From assembly GCA_037388465.1 (NCBI GenBank), contig JARRKE010000023.1, positions 1-42,738 of the forward strand: a stretch of DNA of 42,738 bases, written 5' to 3'. Every line of letters starts with the position of its first letter. Position 1 is the first letter of the stretch. The notes beneath the pieces are model-generated. The model ran no database searches and was not told where the DNA came from. It saw only the letters and a program-made list of their open reading frames with translations. Position numbers and translations under genes: made by a program. Source of the stretch: Gammaproteobacteria bacterium (lineage in GTDB: Bacteria; Pseudomonadota; Gammaproteobacteria; SpSt-1174). Positions 15,439-24,162 of this stretch are shown piece by piece.

Positions 15439-16920
15439 TTAGTTTTGGGTTCCCACCGTGTAGGTGTAATCGTTGCGGTAATGCTTCCCGCCGCAGGCGG
15501 CGTCCTTGGTTACATGGTAGTTCACTCCGCGCTGCCATGTGCCCATTGTGTCGTTCGCGACGCCCTTGCAAGCGTACTTGACGTCCTCCCATTTCACGCG
15601 ATAACAGCGCGGGAAATGATAGGTATGTATTTCCCCATTTTTGAAGCTCACACTTTTACCGGCAGCGGTCTCGGGTACGTCGAACTCAGCGGTTATGTAA
15701 TCGTTCCCCTGGCGGTTGGTGAAGGCAGCGCAGGTCTTCGGTGTCACAGTGCAATTTCTTTGGGTGTACTGTGCGGTCGAGCGCATGGCTACGGTGGAGT
15801 TATCCTTTACGAGGTTCAGCTGGAACGATACGGGCACGGGAGGGTTGGCCTTGGAGTAACTCGCATCTTCGACGAAGTAAGCCCGCAGGGCTTTCATCGC
15901 GTCGCTTCCCTGTTGCGGTTTTGTGGAGATTAAAGCGCTCATCGCCGCTGATGCGCTACCGCCTACGGCATATCCGGTAACGGTAGTCTTTGAGAAGATA
16001 TTATGGGCGTGTGTTGTCGTGGATCCTGAGATGTCATCATCGAAGCTGCTCTTGAAGTCTTGGTTGCTGATGAACTGATTCGACTGGAAGAGCAGGTAAA
16101 ACCTTCGTCCGTAGGTGACCGAACTGATATAGAGCGGTGGGTTGCCTGGCCCTATTTGCTGTCTTAATACACCTAACTTCACCTTTTTCGCTTTGAAAAA
16201 CCCCGCGGGTGTATCTGGTGGCGTAAAACTTATCGTGAAGAATGCTTGGTTCAATTCTATGAGGAATGATGAGCCAATGGATGTCTGGTTGAGCGTAAGG
16301 TGCGAGCTGAAATCGATGCCTGGGTAGTTTGCACCCATTTCAACCGCAAGTTGATCCTGGCTGTATATCTGGACAATCTTGTAGGAGATGCTTGCGGGCG
16401 TGCCCCCTTTGTAGTTGCCTAGCAAGTCATTATTGATGGCGTTGAGTACGGTGGCGTTGGTGACTTTTTTGATGCGGGTTGAGTAATGTCCTTCCCCGCC
16501 ACCGATGATATTCAGTACCAGTTCGCCTGGGCCGCGTGCCGCGGTAATCGGCCGTAATCCCTGACTGTCCGGGGCGAGCGAGTCACCTTGTATTAGGGCG
16601 CCTGGGTAAACATAGTCGCTATAGTTTCCCATGACGTAGGATGAGGCGTTGTTCTCCAGGCTGTATTGCTGGGTTGAGCAGAGAAAGTACGTCCCCTTGG
16701 CGGCGCCGTTAAAAACATCTTGGGTTTTCGCCGGTGCAGTCGGCTCATCTGATAGACCACGTGCACTGGTGATGGGTACGTTCTTCGCCAGCGCGACACT
16801 TTCAATCAGGTGTTCTATTTTTGCGGCGGCAGTCTCGCCGCCTGCGGCAAACGCAGGGTATGTAATGAGGATTGATGCGACAATAGCGCGCAGGCGTTTG
16901 CTGCGGGCTGTAGAAGGCAT
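15439..16920 (-). CDS. secreted cholesterol-dependent-cytolysin-like protein
   Basis: The 493-residue protein has a signal peptide (about 1-26) and matches the thiol-activated cytolysin family over domains 1-3: DYVYPGALIQGDSL (102-115), INNDLLGNY and ISYKIVQIYSQDQL, a YISSVTYGRRFYL core (264-276), the glycine pair in YAVGG (317-321), and NPPVPVSF (359-366). These equal blocks that in perfringolysin-type toxins hold the pore-forming helices and hinge. The last 105 residues hold five Cys but no ECTGLAWEWWR-type undecapeptide and no canonical domain 4. The gene has visibly lower GC than neighbours (24 of 60 in 16141-16200). I use ATG 16920; a TTG at 16929 has a better-placed GGAAG. It may be an intact transferred gene. 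Target membrane unknown. Confidence 0.85.
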   Translation of the reverse strand: MPSTARSKRLRAIVASILITYPAFAAGGETAAAKIEHLIESVALAKNVPITSARGLSDEPTAPAKTQDVFNGAAKGTYFLCSTQQYSLENNASSYVMGNYSDYVYPGALIQGDSLAPDSQGLRPITAARGPGELVLNIIGGGEGHYSTRIKKVTNATVLNAINNDLLGNYKGGTPASISYKIVQIYSQDQLAVEMGANYPGIDFSSHLTLNQTSIGSSFLIELNQAFFTISFTPPDTPAGFFKAKKVKLGVLRQQIGPGNPPLYISSVTYGRRFYLLFQSNQFISNQDFKSSFDDDISGSTTTHAHNIFSKTTVTGYAVGGSASAAMSALISTKPQQGSDAMKALRAYFVEDASYSKANPPVPVSFQLNLVKDNSTVAMRSTAQYTQRNCTVTPKTCAAFTNRQGNDYITAEFDVPETAAGKSVSFKNGEIHTYHFPRCYRVKWEDVKYACKGVANDTMGTWQRGVNYHVTKDAACGGKHYRNDYTYTVGTQN

Positions 16921-17119
16921 TGTGTTCAATGTAATCTTCCATGATGGTGAGTGCGTGACTAATGCAAATCCATGCTGTACGCAAATCATTCTAGCGTAGA
17001 TTCTTGCCTTGGCAACTCGGTTGGCCTGTCGCATTGTGCGCTGGTGGGGGGGCTCGCCCCAGATATTGGGTCGTGAGCATGTGGCCCTGGGGCCGGGCGG
17101 CCATTCGGGGAACATTGAT

Positions 17120-17515
17120 ATGACTGGTGAGCTGTCTTCGCTGCGTCTCGACAAGTGGTTGTGGGCGGCGCGGTTTTTCAAGACGCGCGGTCTCGCCTCC
17201 GAGGCGGTGAGCGGCGGTCACGTGCATCTCAATGGCGAACGGGTCAAGCCCGCGCGCGCCCTGCGCGTGGGTGACGAGCTGCGTATCAGGAAAGGGCCGC
17301 AGGAGTGGACGGTGGTGGTGCGCGACCTGTCGGACCGGCGTGGTCCGGCAAGCCGGGCGGCAGCGCTCTACGAGGAAACCGTGGCCAGCCAGGCGGCACG
17401 GGAGCAGGCCGCCGAGCAGCGCAAGCTGGCCCGGATGGCGGCACCGCACCCCACGCATCGTCCCGACAAGAAATCGAGAAGGCAGATCATCCGATTCAAG
17501 ACCGGCGGTGATTGA
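17120..17515 (+). CDS. hslR: Hsp15-like S4-domain RNA-binding protein
   Basis: The 131-residue protein begins with an S4 RNA-binding domain (LRLDKWLWAARFFKTR at about 9-24, then A.EAV.GGHV.LNGERVKP) followed by a basic tail ending KKSRRQIIRFKTGGD. Length and both parts match Hsp15 (HslR), which binds stalled 50S subunits carrying nascent chains during heat shock. ATG 17120 is preceded by GGGGAA. An upstream in-frame extension back to 17009 shows no domain features and was left out. Confidence 0.9.
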   Translation: MTGELSSLRLDKWLWAARFFKTRGLASEAVSGGHVHLNGERVKPARALRVGDELRIRKGPQEWTVVVRDLSDRRGPASRAAALYEETVASQAAREQAAEQRKLARMAAPHPTHRPDKKSRRQIIRFKTGGD

Positions 17516-17546
17516 CACCGGCCCGTAGCGGCATCCGATATGGCGC

Positions 17547-17870
17547 TCAGGTATGGATGATGATCCGGTGTTCTTCGGGATCGATGTCGATGGTCATGTC
17601 GTACTCGTCGACCAGCTTGCCGATCTCCTCGAGCTGCGGGATTTCGTGGCGCTGGGCCAGCAGGGTCAGCGCGGGGATGACGTCGCACTCGGCCACCAGG
17701 CCGTTGGCACGGATCTCACGGCAGTTGAACTGGCTGCCGTCGATGCTGATGTCCATGTCCGCCGGCATTTCCAGGATCAGCGGTTCCAGTCGCTGGATCT
17801 GCAGATGAGCCTTGGTGACGAGCTTTTCGTCGCTCAGGGGAAGCCGTGGCATGTTGTTGTAGTCTCGCAT
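17547..17870 (-). CDS. conserved-looking protein of unknown function
   Basis: A 107-residue soluble protein with alternating short strands and helices (LSDEKLVTKAHLQIQRLEPL; DISIDGSQFNCREI; ECDVIPALTLLAQR) and an acidic composition. It has no signal peptide and no motif I recognise. ATG 17870 is preceded by GAGGAGA, a good ribosome site, which supports it being real. It converges on hslR. I do not assign a function. Confidence 0.65.
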   Translation of the reverse strand: MRDYNNMPRLPLSDEKLVTKAHLQIQRLEPLILEMPADMDISIDGSQFNCREIRANGLVAECDVIPALTLLAQRHEIPQLEEIGKLVDEYDMTIDIDPEEHRIIIHT

Positions 17871-18002
17871 GGTCTCTCCTCGGTAAGGCGCCGGCACGTG
17901 ATAGCCGGGCACGCTATGCAATCGACCCGGATACCGCGCACGGGTTCCCCTCGGGATGTAGAACCAGGAGTCTAGAAGGCCCAACACGCGGCTGCCAGCG
18001 GT

Positions 18003-18033
18003 TTGACAGTGGCCGGGGGAATGCTGTTACTCT
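18003..18033 (+). promoter_or_regulatory. sigma-70 promoter
   Basis: A perfect TTGACA -35 (18003-18008) stands before TGTTACTCT, in which TGt-TACTCT (18025-18033) reads as a TGn-extended -10, spacer 19, or TTACTC with an 18-base spacer. A start near 18040 would give an 85-base leader for the secreted helical protein at 18124. Confidence 0.5.
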
Positions 18034-18123
18034 GAACAGACGTCCATCCAAGCTATTTCCGGTTTGCGGCCGGGCGCATTCCCTTCAGGAAAGCAATTTA
18101 CTACCGAGGAGTACATTTCCACC

Positions 18124-18756
18124 ATGTCCGATATACAGCAACGGGATTCCGTGAAGACCGTACAGAATATAGCGCGCGCCCTGACGGCCGTTGTCTTTGC
18201 CGCCGGTCTGACGATCGCTGCGCCTGTGCAGGCGGAGCAGCCCGCTCAGGCCCCGCAGGGTGCTCCGCACTCCCTGAGTCCGGAACAACAGAAACTGATT
18301 CAGGCCTTTCAGCAAAAGCGCGTTGAAATGATGCAGATCCAGCGTCAGCTGGGCCAGATTCAGGACAAGACCATGAAGGCGCATCCTGAATTGCAGAAAC
18401 AGCAGGAGCAATTCGCCGACATGCTCAAGACGAAGATGAAAAAGAACGGTCATTCGCCCGACAAGGAGATGGCCGATCTGCGTGGTCTGGTGAAACAGCT
18501 ACAGGACAAGAGCACGCCGGATGACAAGCGCCGCAAGCTGGCTCTGGAGTTCCAGCAGAAGCGCCAGGCGTTCGAGAAGGCGCAGGAGCAGGCCATGGAG
18601 GACAAGGATGTGCAGCAGGCGCGCGGCCAGCTGATGACAGCGATCATCACCGCCATGAAAAAGGATGATCCCAAGACTCAGGGGCTGATCAAGCAACTGG
18701 ATCAGAAGCGCGCGGAACTGATGAAGATTCGCCAGGAGGCGACGCAGAGCAAGTAA
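18124..18756 (+). CDS. secreted coiled-coil protein of unknown function
   Basis: This 210-residue protein has a signal peptide (hydrophobic ALTAVVFAAGLTIAA, cleavage near VQAEQ) and is then almost wholly charged helix, rich in Gln, Lys and Glu (LSPEQQKLIQAFQQKR, DKRRKLALEFQQKR, LDQKRAELMKIRQE). Three repeats of a 'L....QQKR..-MMQ' kind are visible. The composition suggests a periplasmic coiled coil of the Spy/Skp-like type, but no family motif decides it. The start at 18124 was chosen as the first ATG with a secretion signal; GAGGAG lies farther upstream than usual. Read-through ends at the terminator at 18801. Confidence 0.75.
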   Translation: MSDIQQRDSVKTVQNIARALTAVVFAAGLTIAAPVQAEQPAQAPQGAPHSLSPEQQKLIQAFQQKRVEMMQIQRQLGQIQDKTMKAHPELQKQQEQFADMLKTKMKKNGHSPDKEMADLRGLVKQLQDKSTPDDKRRKLALEFQQKRQAFEKAQEQAMEDKDVQQARGQLMTAIITAMKKDDPKTQGLIKQLDQKRAELMKIRQEATQSK

Positions 18757-18800
18757 CGCATGTCGCGCCGCCGTCGCAAGGCGGCATGGGGGCAAAAAAA

Positions 18801-18830
18801 GAACCCCGCCATTCGGCGGGGTTCTTTTTT
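18801..18830. terminator. bidirectional rho-independent terminator
   Basis: GAACCCCGCC and GGCGGGGTTC form a 10-bp stem with a 4-base loop (18801-18824), followed by six T on the plus strand and preceded by seven A at 18794-18800. It can end transcription of both the secreted coiled-coil gene and the convergent cold-shock gene. The same stem sequence recurs next to the second cold-shock gene. Confidence 0.9.
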
Positions 18831-18853
18831 ATCGAGTGCTGGATCAGCCGGTC

Positions 18854-19057
18854 TTACTGGGGCACAACATTGGCAGCCTGCAGACCCTTCTGGCCCTGCT
18901 GGGCATCGAAGGAGACCTTCTGGCCTTCGGCCAGGGTCTTGAACCCGCTGCCCTGGATCGCGCTGTAATGCACGAACACGTCAGCGCCGCCGTCATCGGG
19001 GGCAATGAAGCCGAAACCCTTGGACTCGTTGAACCACTTCACGGTACCTGTAGCCAT
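18854..19057 (-). CDS. CspA-family cold-shock protein
   Basis: A 67-residue single cold-shock domain: [20 protein letters not shown] carries the RNP1 motif KGFGFI and DVFVHYSAI the RNP2 motif. It binds single-stranded nucleic acid and acts as an RNA chaperone. Length is standard. Which CspA paralogue is unknown. It ends 24 bases from the bidirectional terminator. Its 5' region is long and untranslated, as is common for this family. Confidence 0.95.
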   Translation of the reverse strand: MATGTVKWFNESKGFGFIAPDDGGADVFVHYSAIQGSGFKTLAEGQKVSFDAQQGQKGLQAANVVPQ

Positions 19058-19459
19058 AATGATTTTACCTAGTTACTAATTAAAAAAATGATTGTTGGTT
19101 TTGACTGCAGGTCGTGAGGGAATGGGGCATTGCCGAAGGGAACCACCAAAATTAACCTAAGCCGGAACTGCAGCTGTGAGGCAGTCTACTACCCTGGTCG
19201 GCAAAACACCACGAAAATCTTTGCAGCCAAATCCGGTGAAATGGCAGCAAAAACCGCGCCAATTATCGCGCATTGTATGGTCCTCTCGTGACCGTTCGCC
19301 GCGGCATTTTTCCTGAACGATGGAACCGGATCGACCGACAGTGGATCGGCTAATCGGCGGCACTGGATATGCCGGTGATATGCGGCAGGAGTGGAAGGAT
19401 TAAGCCGAGGTTCAGCGCACCGCGCTAACGTTGGAGGCGGATCAAACGGGAGATCGAAT
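19058..19459. other. 402-base intergenic region, csp / cytochrome b561
   Basis: No gene is supported. The half next to the cold-shock gene is AT-richer and probably contains its 5' leader and promoter on the minus strand; I could not find a convincing -35/-10 pair. TACAAT at 19272-19277 (minus) is a possible -10 without a good -35. The other half would hold the promoter of the cytochrome gene. Confidence 0.45.
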
Positions 19460-20032
19460 ATGGCTGGTAACACGATCCGGGTCTGGGACCTGCCGGTGCG
19501 CCTGTTCCACTGGAGTCTGGTGCTGGCGTTCGGCATTGCCTACCTGACGGGCGACGAACTGCAGACCCTCCATGTATGGGCGGGTTACGTGGTGCTCGGG
19601 CTGATCGGTTTTCGCTTGGCCTGGGGCGTGATCGGTACGCGCTACGCGCGTTTCAGCGATTTCATCTACCGGCCGGCAACGGTGATCGCCTATCTCAAGG
19701 ACCTGGTTCGGCTGCGCGGCAAGCGCTACCTGGGCCATAACCCGGCGGGCGGGGCGATGGTGCTCGCTTTGCTGGGTTCGCTGCTGGCGACGACCATGCT
19801 GGGGCTGGCCGCGTACGCCGCCAAGGAAGGGGCCGGTCCGCTTGCGGATTCGCTCGCGGGAGTGAGCCATTTCTGGAAAGAGGTCTTCGAGGGCGGGCAC
19901 GAATTCTTCGCCAACCTCACGCTGATTCTGGTGGCGGTACATCTTGTCGGTGTGGCGGTCGGCAGCGTATTGCACCGTGAGAACCTGCCGCGCTCGATGG
20001 TGACCGGCCTCAAGCGCAGGGAGCCGGATTGA
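19460..20032 (+). CDS. cytochrome b561 / Ni-hydrogenase-type b cytochrome
   Basis: The 190-residue protein has about four hydrophobic helices and His residues placed as heme ligands: RLFHWSLVL near residue 15, LHVWAGYVV near 40, and a late VAVHLVGV. This matches the bacterial cytochrome b561 / dihydrogenase-type b-subunit family that passes electrons to quinone in the membrane. ATG 19460 is chosen as the first Met before the helix; the frame is open upstream to 19391. No partner dehydrogenase is adjacent, so its redox partner is unknown. Confidence 0.85.
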   Translation: MAGNTIRVWDLPVRLFHWSLVLAFGIAYLTGDELQTLHVWAGYVVLGLIGFRLAWGVIGTRYARFSDFIYRPATVIAYLKDLVRLRGKRYLGHNPAGGAMVLALLGSLLATTMLGLAAYAAKEGAGPLADSLAGVSHFWKEVFEGGHEFFANLTLILVAVHLVGVAVGSVLHRENLPRSMVTGLKRREPD

Positions 20033-20207
20033 TCGTCATTGGTGCACATGTCGTGCGTACGCCGTTGCCGGCACCTATGTTGGGCAGGGATGCGTACCCG
20101 ACACCGTCATCTCTTCGCCTGTTGCGCGCTTGATGTCGTCGATACACGGATCGCCGCGCTTGTTCATCCTCCTGTCACGGGGCACGGCTGGCAGCATGCC
20201 GGACGGT

Positions 20208-20219
20208 TGTCTATATAAC
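20208..20219 (+). promoter_or_regulatory. tentative promoter of the secreted MBL-fold gene
   Basis: TGTCTATATAAC places a TGn followed by an AT-rich -10-like sequence 35 bases before the start, next to the ribosome site GGAGGAGG at 20240-20247. No -35 of good quality is seen. Confidence 0.3.
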
Positions 20220-20253
20220 CCTCCTTTAGCCATAACACACGGAGGAGGGAAAC

Positions 20254-21273
20254 ATGTCTATCAGGATTCGCAACTATCTGGCCGTACTGTTCTGCCTGGC
20301 GGTGCTGGCATCGGGCGGAGTGGGGCAGGCGGCCGACCTGGCGGTCAATCAGGTCAAGCCCGGTCTTTCCGTCATGGTGTTGGGTTCCGGTGGCCCGGTG
20401 GCGATGGCGAGCGGACGCGCGAGCGCCGGCTATCTGATTTTCGTGGATGGCAAACCACGCATCCTGATGGATGCCGGTGGCGGGACATTCGAACGACTGG
20501 CGGCGAGCGGCACCAACGTCAAGGATCTGAGTCTGGTCCTGCTCAGCCACCTGCATATCGACCATACCTCCGACATGTCGGCCATTATCAAGACGATTTA
20601 TTTCCACAGTCGGGGCGCAGGGGTCAAGCGTAGCGAGCCGATCAATATTTACGGACCGGGTGCCAACGGGATCACCTTTCCCGGTTCGAAGGTGACTCAA
20701 TACCCTTCGACGACGCAGTACGTCAATGCACTGTACGCCATGCCGGACGGCATCGAGCGTTATCTGCATATCTTCGCCAAGGCGATCAGTGCCGGCACTT
20801 TCGCCTATACGGCGCACGATATCGATCCCAACCCGAAGCTGCCGGTGCGAACGGTGCTGAATGACCGTGGTCTGGTGGTCAAGGCCGTTGGGGTGGTGCA
20901 TGGCCCCGCACCGGCATTGGCCTACCGCATCGAATACAAGGGTAAGAGCATCGTCTATTCGGGCGATACCAGCAGCAAGACCGGCAATATGATCAAGCTC
21001 GCCAAGGGGGCCGATCTGCTGATCTATGACACTGCGATCATGGACAAGCTGCCGAACGGGCCGCACGACGGCGTGTTCTTCAAACTGCACACTACGCCGA
21101 GTCGTATGGGGCAGGTTGCCAGGGCGGCCGATCCGCGCGAGCTGGTGTTGTCGCACATTACGCCGGTGACCCAGCCGAGACTGGGCGAGGTGAAAAAGCT
21201 GATCCGCGCCCAGGGCTACCAGGGCTCGATCGCAACGGCCGGGGATTTGCAGGTATACAACCTGGGCGAGTAA
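20254..21273 (+). CDS. secreted MBL-fold hydrolase
   Basis: The 339-residue protein has a signal peptide (cleavage near QAADL) and the metal motif SHLHIDH (98-104), followed later by SGDTSSKTGN, YDTAIMD and SHITPV, which complete a dinuclear metal site. The layout is closest to arylsulfatase- or ribonuclease-Z-like MBL proteins in the periplasm. The substrate is not evident. AGGAGG directly before the ATG supports the start. Confidence 0.85.
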   Translation: MSIRIRNYLAVLFCLAVLASGGVGQAADLAVNQVKPGLSVMVLGSGGPVAMASGRASAGYLIFVDGKPRILMDAGGGTFERLAASGTNVKDLSLVLLSHLHIDHTSDMSAIIKTIYFHSRGAGVKRSEPINIYGPGANGITFPGSKVTQYPSTTQYVNALYAMPDGIERYLHIFAKAISAGTFAYTAHDIDPNPKLPVRTVLNDRGLVVKAVGVVHGPAPALAYRIEYKGKSIVYSGDTSSKTGNMIKLAKGADLLIYDTAIMDKLPNGPHDGVFFKLHTTPSRMGQVARAADPRELVLSHITPVTQPRLGEVKKLIRAQGYQGSIATAGDLQVYNLGE

Positions 21274-21312
21274 TCGGACTGGGCGCGGCAAGCGCGCTTA
21301 GTGGTATCAGGT

Positions 21313-21352
21313 AAAAAGGACCGGAGCAGACGGTACGAGATCTGCTCCGGTC
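21313..21352 (-). terminator. rho-independent terminator of the Spy-like gene
   Basis: GACCGGAGCAGA (21319-21330) pairs perfectly with TCTGCTCCGGTC (21341-21352), a 12-bp stem with a 10-base loop. On the minus strand it is followed by CTTTTTAC, so it serves the Spy/CpxP-like gene ending at 21424, and it also stands after the MBL-fold gene on the plus strand. Confidence 0.75.
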
Positions 21353-21423
21353 AGCCTTGCGCACCTAGGGGAATGTGCGCTGAGGAGGGAGAGCCGCAAT
21401 CTGAAGAGATCGTCGCAACCGGG

Positions 21424-21966
21424 TCACTGGTTCATGTAGCCGCCGGGACCGCCACCGGGACCGCCGATGCCGGGCATGCCGGGTTTTCCCGAGTGGCGCT
21501 CGGCAAACCGTTCGGCGCGCTGTTTACGGATCTCTTCCAACTGCTTCTTTTGTGCCGGATTGAGCACGCTGTAGATGCGGTGCATGGTGTCACTGCGCAT
21601 CACGATCAACTCGGCGTTCAGCTTGGCCTGTTTGTCGGCCAGCGTTTTGACGTGCTTCGCATCGTAGTGGTCCGCGAGGGTCGCATCGCGCAATGAGCGA
21701 CGGATTTCGAACAGGGCCTTCATCTTTTCGCGCACGACCGGTTTCTGCTCGTACCGGATCTTGAAGATTTCATCCCGCTGTTTGTCCGTCAGGTTGAGGC
21801 CGGCCATGAACCGATGCATGCCTCCGCCGTGATGCCTGCAGCTTGCGTGCTGCGGTCCGTGGCCGTCGAATCCGCCACCCCCGGGCCAGGCGTAAGCCGT
21901 ACCTGCGGCGAGGGTTGTCAATGCGACGGCGAAGATACCGTTTCGAATGAATTTTCCGTGCTTCAT
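21424..21966 (-). CDS. Spy/CpxP-family periplasmic protein
   Basis: The 180-residue protein has a signal peptide (cleavage near TAYAW), a Gly/His-rich stretch (GGGGFDGHGPQ...HHGGGMHRF) that could bind metal, and the helical LTxxQ repeat domain (LTDKQ at 59-63, LNPAQ near 137) typical of Spy and CpxP. Spy and CpxP are chaperones and stress sensors in the periplasm that are induced by the Cpx response. A Gly/Pro-rich tail follows. It diverges from a pump-CpxRA-like operon, with an exact GTAAA-N5-GTAAA box between them, which supports a CpxP-like role. Confidence 0.85.
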   Translation of the reverse strand: MKHGKFIRNGIFAVALTTLAAGTAYAWPGGGGFDGHGPQHASCRHHGGGMHRFMAGLNLTDKQRDEIFKIRYEQKPVVREKMKALFEIRRSLRDATLADHYDAKHVKTLADKQAKLNAELIVMRSDTMHRIYSVLNPAQKKQLEEIRKQRAERFAERHSGKPGMPGIGGPGGGPGGYMNQ

Positions 21967-22062
21967 GATTCACTCCTGGATAGTGGCACGGTCAGCCGCT
22001 TATTCGGTCTGACCTTGGAGTGAAGTATGCGCAGCGGACGTGCAAGCTTGGGGCAGGTAGAG

Positions 22063-22077
22063 GTAAAACTAGGTAAA
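22063..22077. promoter_or_regulatory. CpxR-type box GTAAA-N5-GTAAA
   Basis: GTAAA at 22063-22067 and GTAAA at 22073-22077 are separated by five bases, an exact match to the E. coli CpxR consensus. A looser half-site GTAGA lies at 22057-22061. It lies about 50 bases upstream of a -10-like CATACT (22024-22029, minus) for the Spy-like gene and 83 bases before the ATG of the adaptor gene. A CpxR-like regulator is encoded in the plus-strand operon. Confidence 0.7.
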
Positions 22078-22159
22078 GGAGGGTCAAGCGATACAGCGGG
22101 GCCCGGCCATTGTGCCAATATTGCAGTCAGGCGAGATCGTTTATCCGAGGTGTAAGTCC

Positions 22160-23437
22160 ATGTCTGAGCAGAATCCCAACCGCGATACGGACGTCAGCCG
22201 GGTACTCGGGCTGGAACAGCATGCGCGGCACCACTGGCATATCTGGCGCTGGCTGGCCGGTATCGGGTTGTTGCTGGTCGTACTGCTGCTGGTAATGGTT
22301 TTCAGCGGTGGCAAGGATAACGGTATCCGCTACGAGACATCCCTCGCCAAGCGCAGCGATCTGACGGTGACGGTGACCGCGACCGGGACGATCGAGCCCG
22401 TCAACCAGGTGGATGTCGGCACCGAGGTTTCGGGTACGGTGGAGTCGGTGGAGGTGGATTACAACGACCACGTGAAGGTCGGTCAGCTGCTGGCCAAGCT
22501 GAATACCGATCAGCTCAGCGCGAAGCTGCGCCAGTCCGAGGCCGAGTTGACCGTCGCCAAGGCCAAGGTGCTCGAGGCGCAGGCGACCTTGCTGGAAACC
22601 CGCAACCGCCTCAATCGCCTGAAGACCCTGGTGAAGCGGGAGATGGCCTCGCAGGACGATGTGGACACCGCACAGGCCGCCTATAGCCGGGCACAGGCCG
22701 GTCTCGAGGTGACGCGTGCCCAGGTCAAGCAGGCCCAGGCCCAGGTGGATTCCGATCGCACGACGCTTTCCAAGGCCGTGATCGTGTCGCCGATCAACGG
22801 CATCGTGCTCGAACGCAGCGTGGAACCGGGCCAGACCGTGGCCGCTTCCCTGCAGACGCCGGTGCTGTTCACGCTGGCGGAGAATCTCAAGCAGATGGAG
22901 CTCGACGTGGCCGTGGACGAGGCGGATGTGGGGCAGGTCAAGGAAGGGCAGCACGCGACCTTTACGGTGGACGCCTACCCCGATCGAATCTATTCGGCGC
23001 TCGTCACCCAGGTGCGATATGCGCCGCAGACGGTGGACGGCGTGGTGACTTACGACACGATATTGTCTGTGAACAACGCCGATCTTTCCCTGCGGCCGGG
23101 CATGACGGCCACGGTGGACATCACGGTCGAGTCGTTGAAGAACGCCCTGCTGATTCCCAATGCTGCATTGCGCTTTACGCCGCCCGTTACCAAGACGGCG
23201 AGCGGCGGGTCGCGGAGTATTTTCAGCCGGCTTTTCCCGCGCCCCGCGTCGCATACGGCGAAGCCGGAACAACCGCTGGGTGAAGGCAAGAAACGGGTCT
23301 GGACATTGAAGAACGGCAAACCGGTGGCGATTCCGGTGACGGTAGGCGCGTCGGACGGCAAGATGACCGCGGTCGTAAAGGGCGACATCAGTCCGGACAT
23401 GCCCCTGCTGGTGGACTACACGAACGTCAAGCAGTAA
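22160..23437 (+). CDS. MacA/HlyD-type periplasmic adaptor
   Basis: This 425-residue protein has a cytoplasmic tail, one membrane helix (about 29-49) and a periplasmic part with the membrane fusion protein layout: biotinyl-lipoyl halves (near VTATGTIEPVNQVDVGTEVSGTV and VIVSPINGIVLER), a helical hairpin of about 90 residues rich in Ala and Gln, and a beta-barrel domain. This is the MacA-type adaptor for an ABC exporter. ATG 22160 is preceded by GAGGTG. Its stop overlaps the ATPase start by one base, so the complex is translated from one transcript. Confidence 0.9.
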   Translation: MSEQNPNRDTDVSRVLGLEQHARHHWHIWRWLAGIGLLLVVLLLVMVFSGGKDNGIRYETSLAKRSDLTVTVTATGTIEPVNQVDVGTEVSGTVESVEVDYNDHVKVGQLLAKLNTDQLSAKLRQSEAELTVAKAKVLEAQATLLETRNRLNRLKTLVKREMASQDDVDTAQAAYSRAQAGLEVTRAQVKQAQAQVDSDRTTLSKAVIVSPINGIVLERSVEPGQTVAASLQTPVLFTLAENLKQMELDVAVDEADVGQVKEGQHATFTVDAYPDRIYSALVTQVRYAPQTVDGVVTYDTILSVNNADLSLRPGMTATVDITVESLKNALLIPNAALRFTPPVTKTASGGSRSIFSRLFPRPASHTAKPEQPLGEGKKRVWTLKNGKPVAIPVTVGASDGKMTAVVKGDISPDMPLLVDYTNVKQ

Positions 23438-24162
23438 TGCACGCCATGGCCGATTACGCACCCGTGGATGAATCGCTGCTTCAGTTCAGCGGCGTTACCA
23501 AGGTCTATGGCAAGGGGCAGGCCGCCATGCGGGCCCTGCGGGGCATCGACCTCAGTATCCGTGAAGGCGAGTTCGTTGCCCTGATGGGACCGAGCGGCTC
23601 GGGCAAGTCCACCTGCATGAACATCCTGGGGTGTCTGGATGTGCCGACCGAGGGTCACTACCGCTTTCGCGGCGTGGACGTGGGCGCCCTGACGCGCGGC
23701 CAGCGCGCCCTGTTGCGGCGGAATTATCTCGGTTTTGTCTTTCAGGGATTCAATCTGCTGGCGCGTACCTCGGCGCTGGAAAACGTCGAGCTGCCATTGG
23801 TCTATCGCGGGGTATCCGCCGCGGATCGTCATGCGCGTGCGCGACAGGCCCTGGCGGCGGTCGGCCTGGGGGGGTGGGAGCGGCACACGCCCGGCGAACT
23901 TTCCGGCGGGCAGCAACAGCGGGTGGCGATCGCGCGCGCCATTGTGACCGAGCCGTCCGTCCTGCTCGCCGACGAACCGACCGGCAATCTCGATACCGCG
24001 CGCGGTATCGAGGTGATGGAGCTCCTCACCAGTTTCAACAAGGAACGCGGCATCACCATCGCGATGGTCACCCACGAACCGGAGATGGCCGAGTATGCCG
24101 GACGTGTCATTCATTTCAGGGACGGGGCCATCGAGGACGTCCCGACGGAGGGGATGCGCTGA
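23437..24162 (+). CDS. MacB-type ABC transporter ATPase
   Basis: The 241-residue ATPase has Walker [10 protein letters not shown] (51-59), a Q-loop (FVFQGFNLL), signature LSGGQQQR and Walker B with VLLADEPTG, all intact. The N-terminal sequence and length match the stand-alone ATPases of MacAB/LolCDE-like exporters. The stop overlaps the permease ATG by one base (TGATG), so the two are coupled. It powers export of an unknown substrate through the permease. Confidence 0.92.
   Translation: MHAMADYAPVDESLLQFSGVTKVYGKGQAAMRALRGIDLSIREGEFVALMGPSGSGKSTCMNILGCLDVPTEGHYRFRGVDVGALTRGQRALLRRNYLGFVFQGFNLLARTSALENVELPLVYRGVSAADRHARARQALAAVGLGGWERHTPGELSGGQQQRVAIARAIVTEPSVLLADEPTGNLDTARGIEVMELLTSFNKERGITIAMVTHEPEMAEYAGRVIHFRDGAIEDVPTEGMR

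Noticed and set aside
15439-15760. Canonical domain 4 of a cholesterol-dependent cytolysin.
   Set aside because: The undecapeptide and the tryptophan-rich loop are missing from this C-terminal coding part; the region is Cys-rich and I cannot assign it to domain 4.
16921-17181. Upstream extension of the cytolysin-like frame to 17181.
   Set aside because: It would bury the signal peptide behind a Pro/Arg-rich segment that overlaps the hslR start; the signal-peptide Met at 16920 is preferred.
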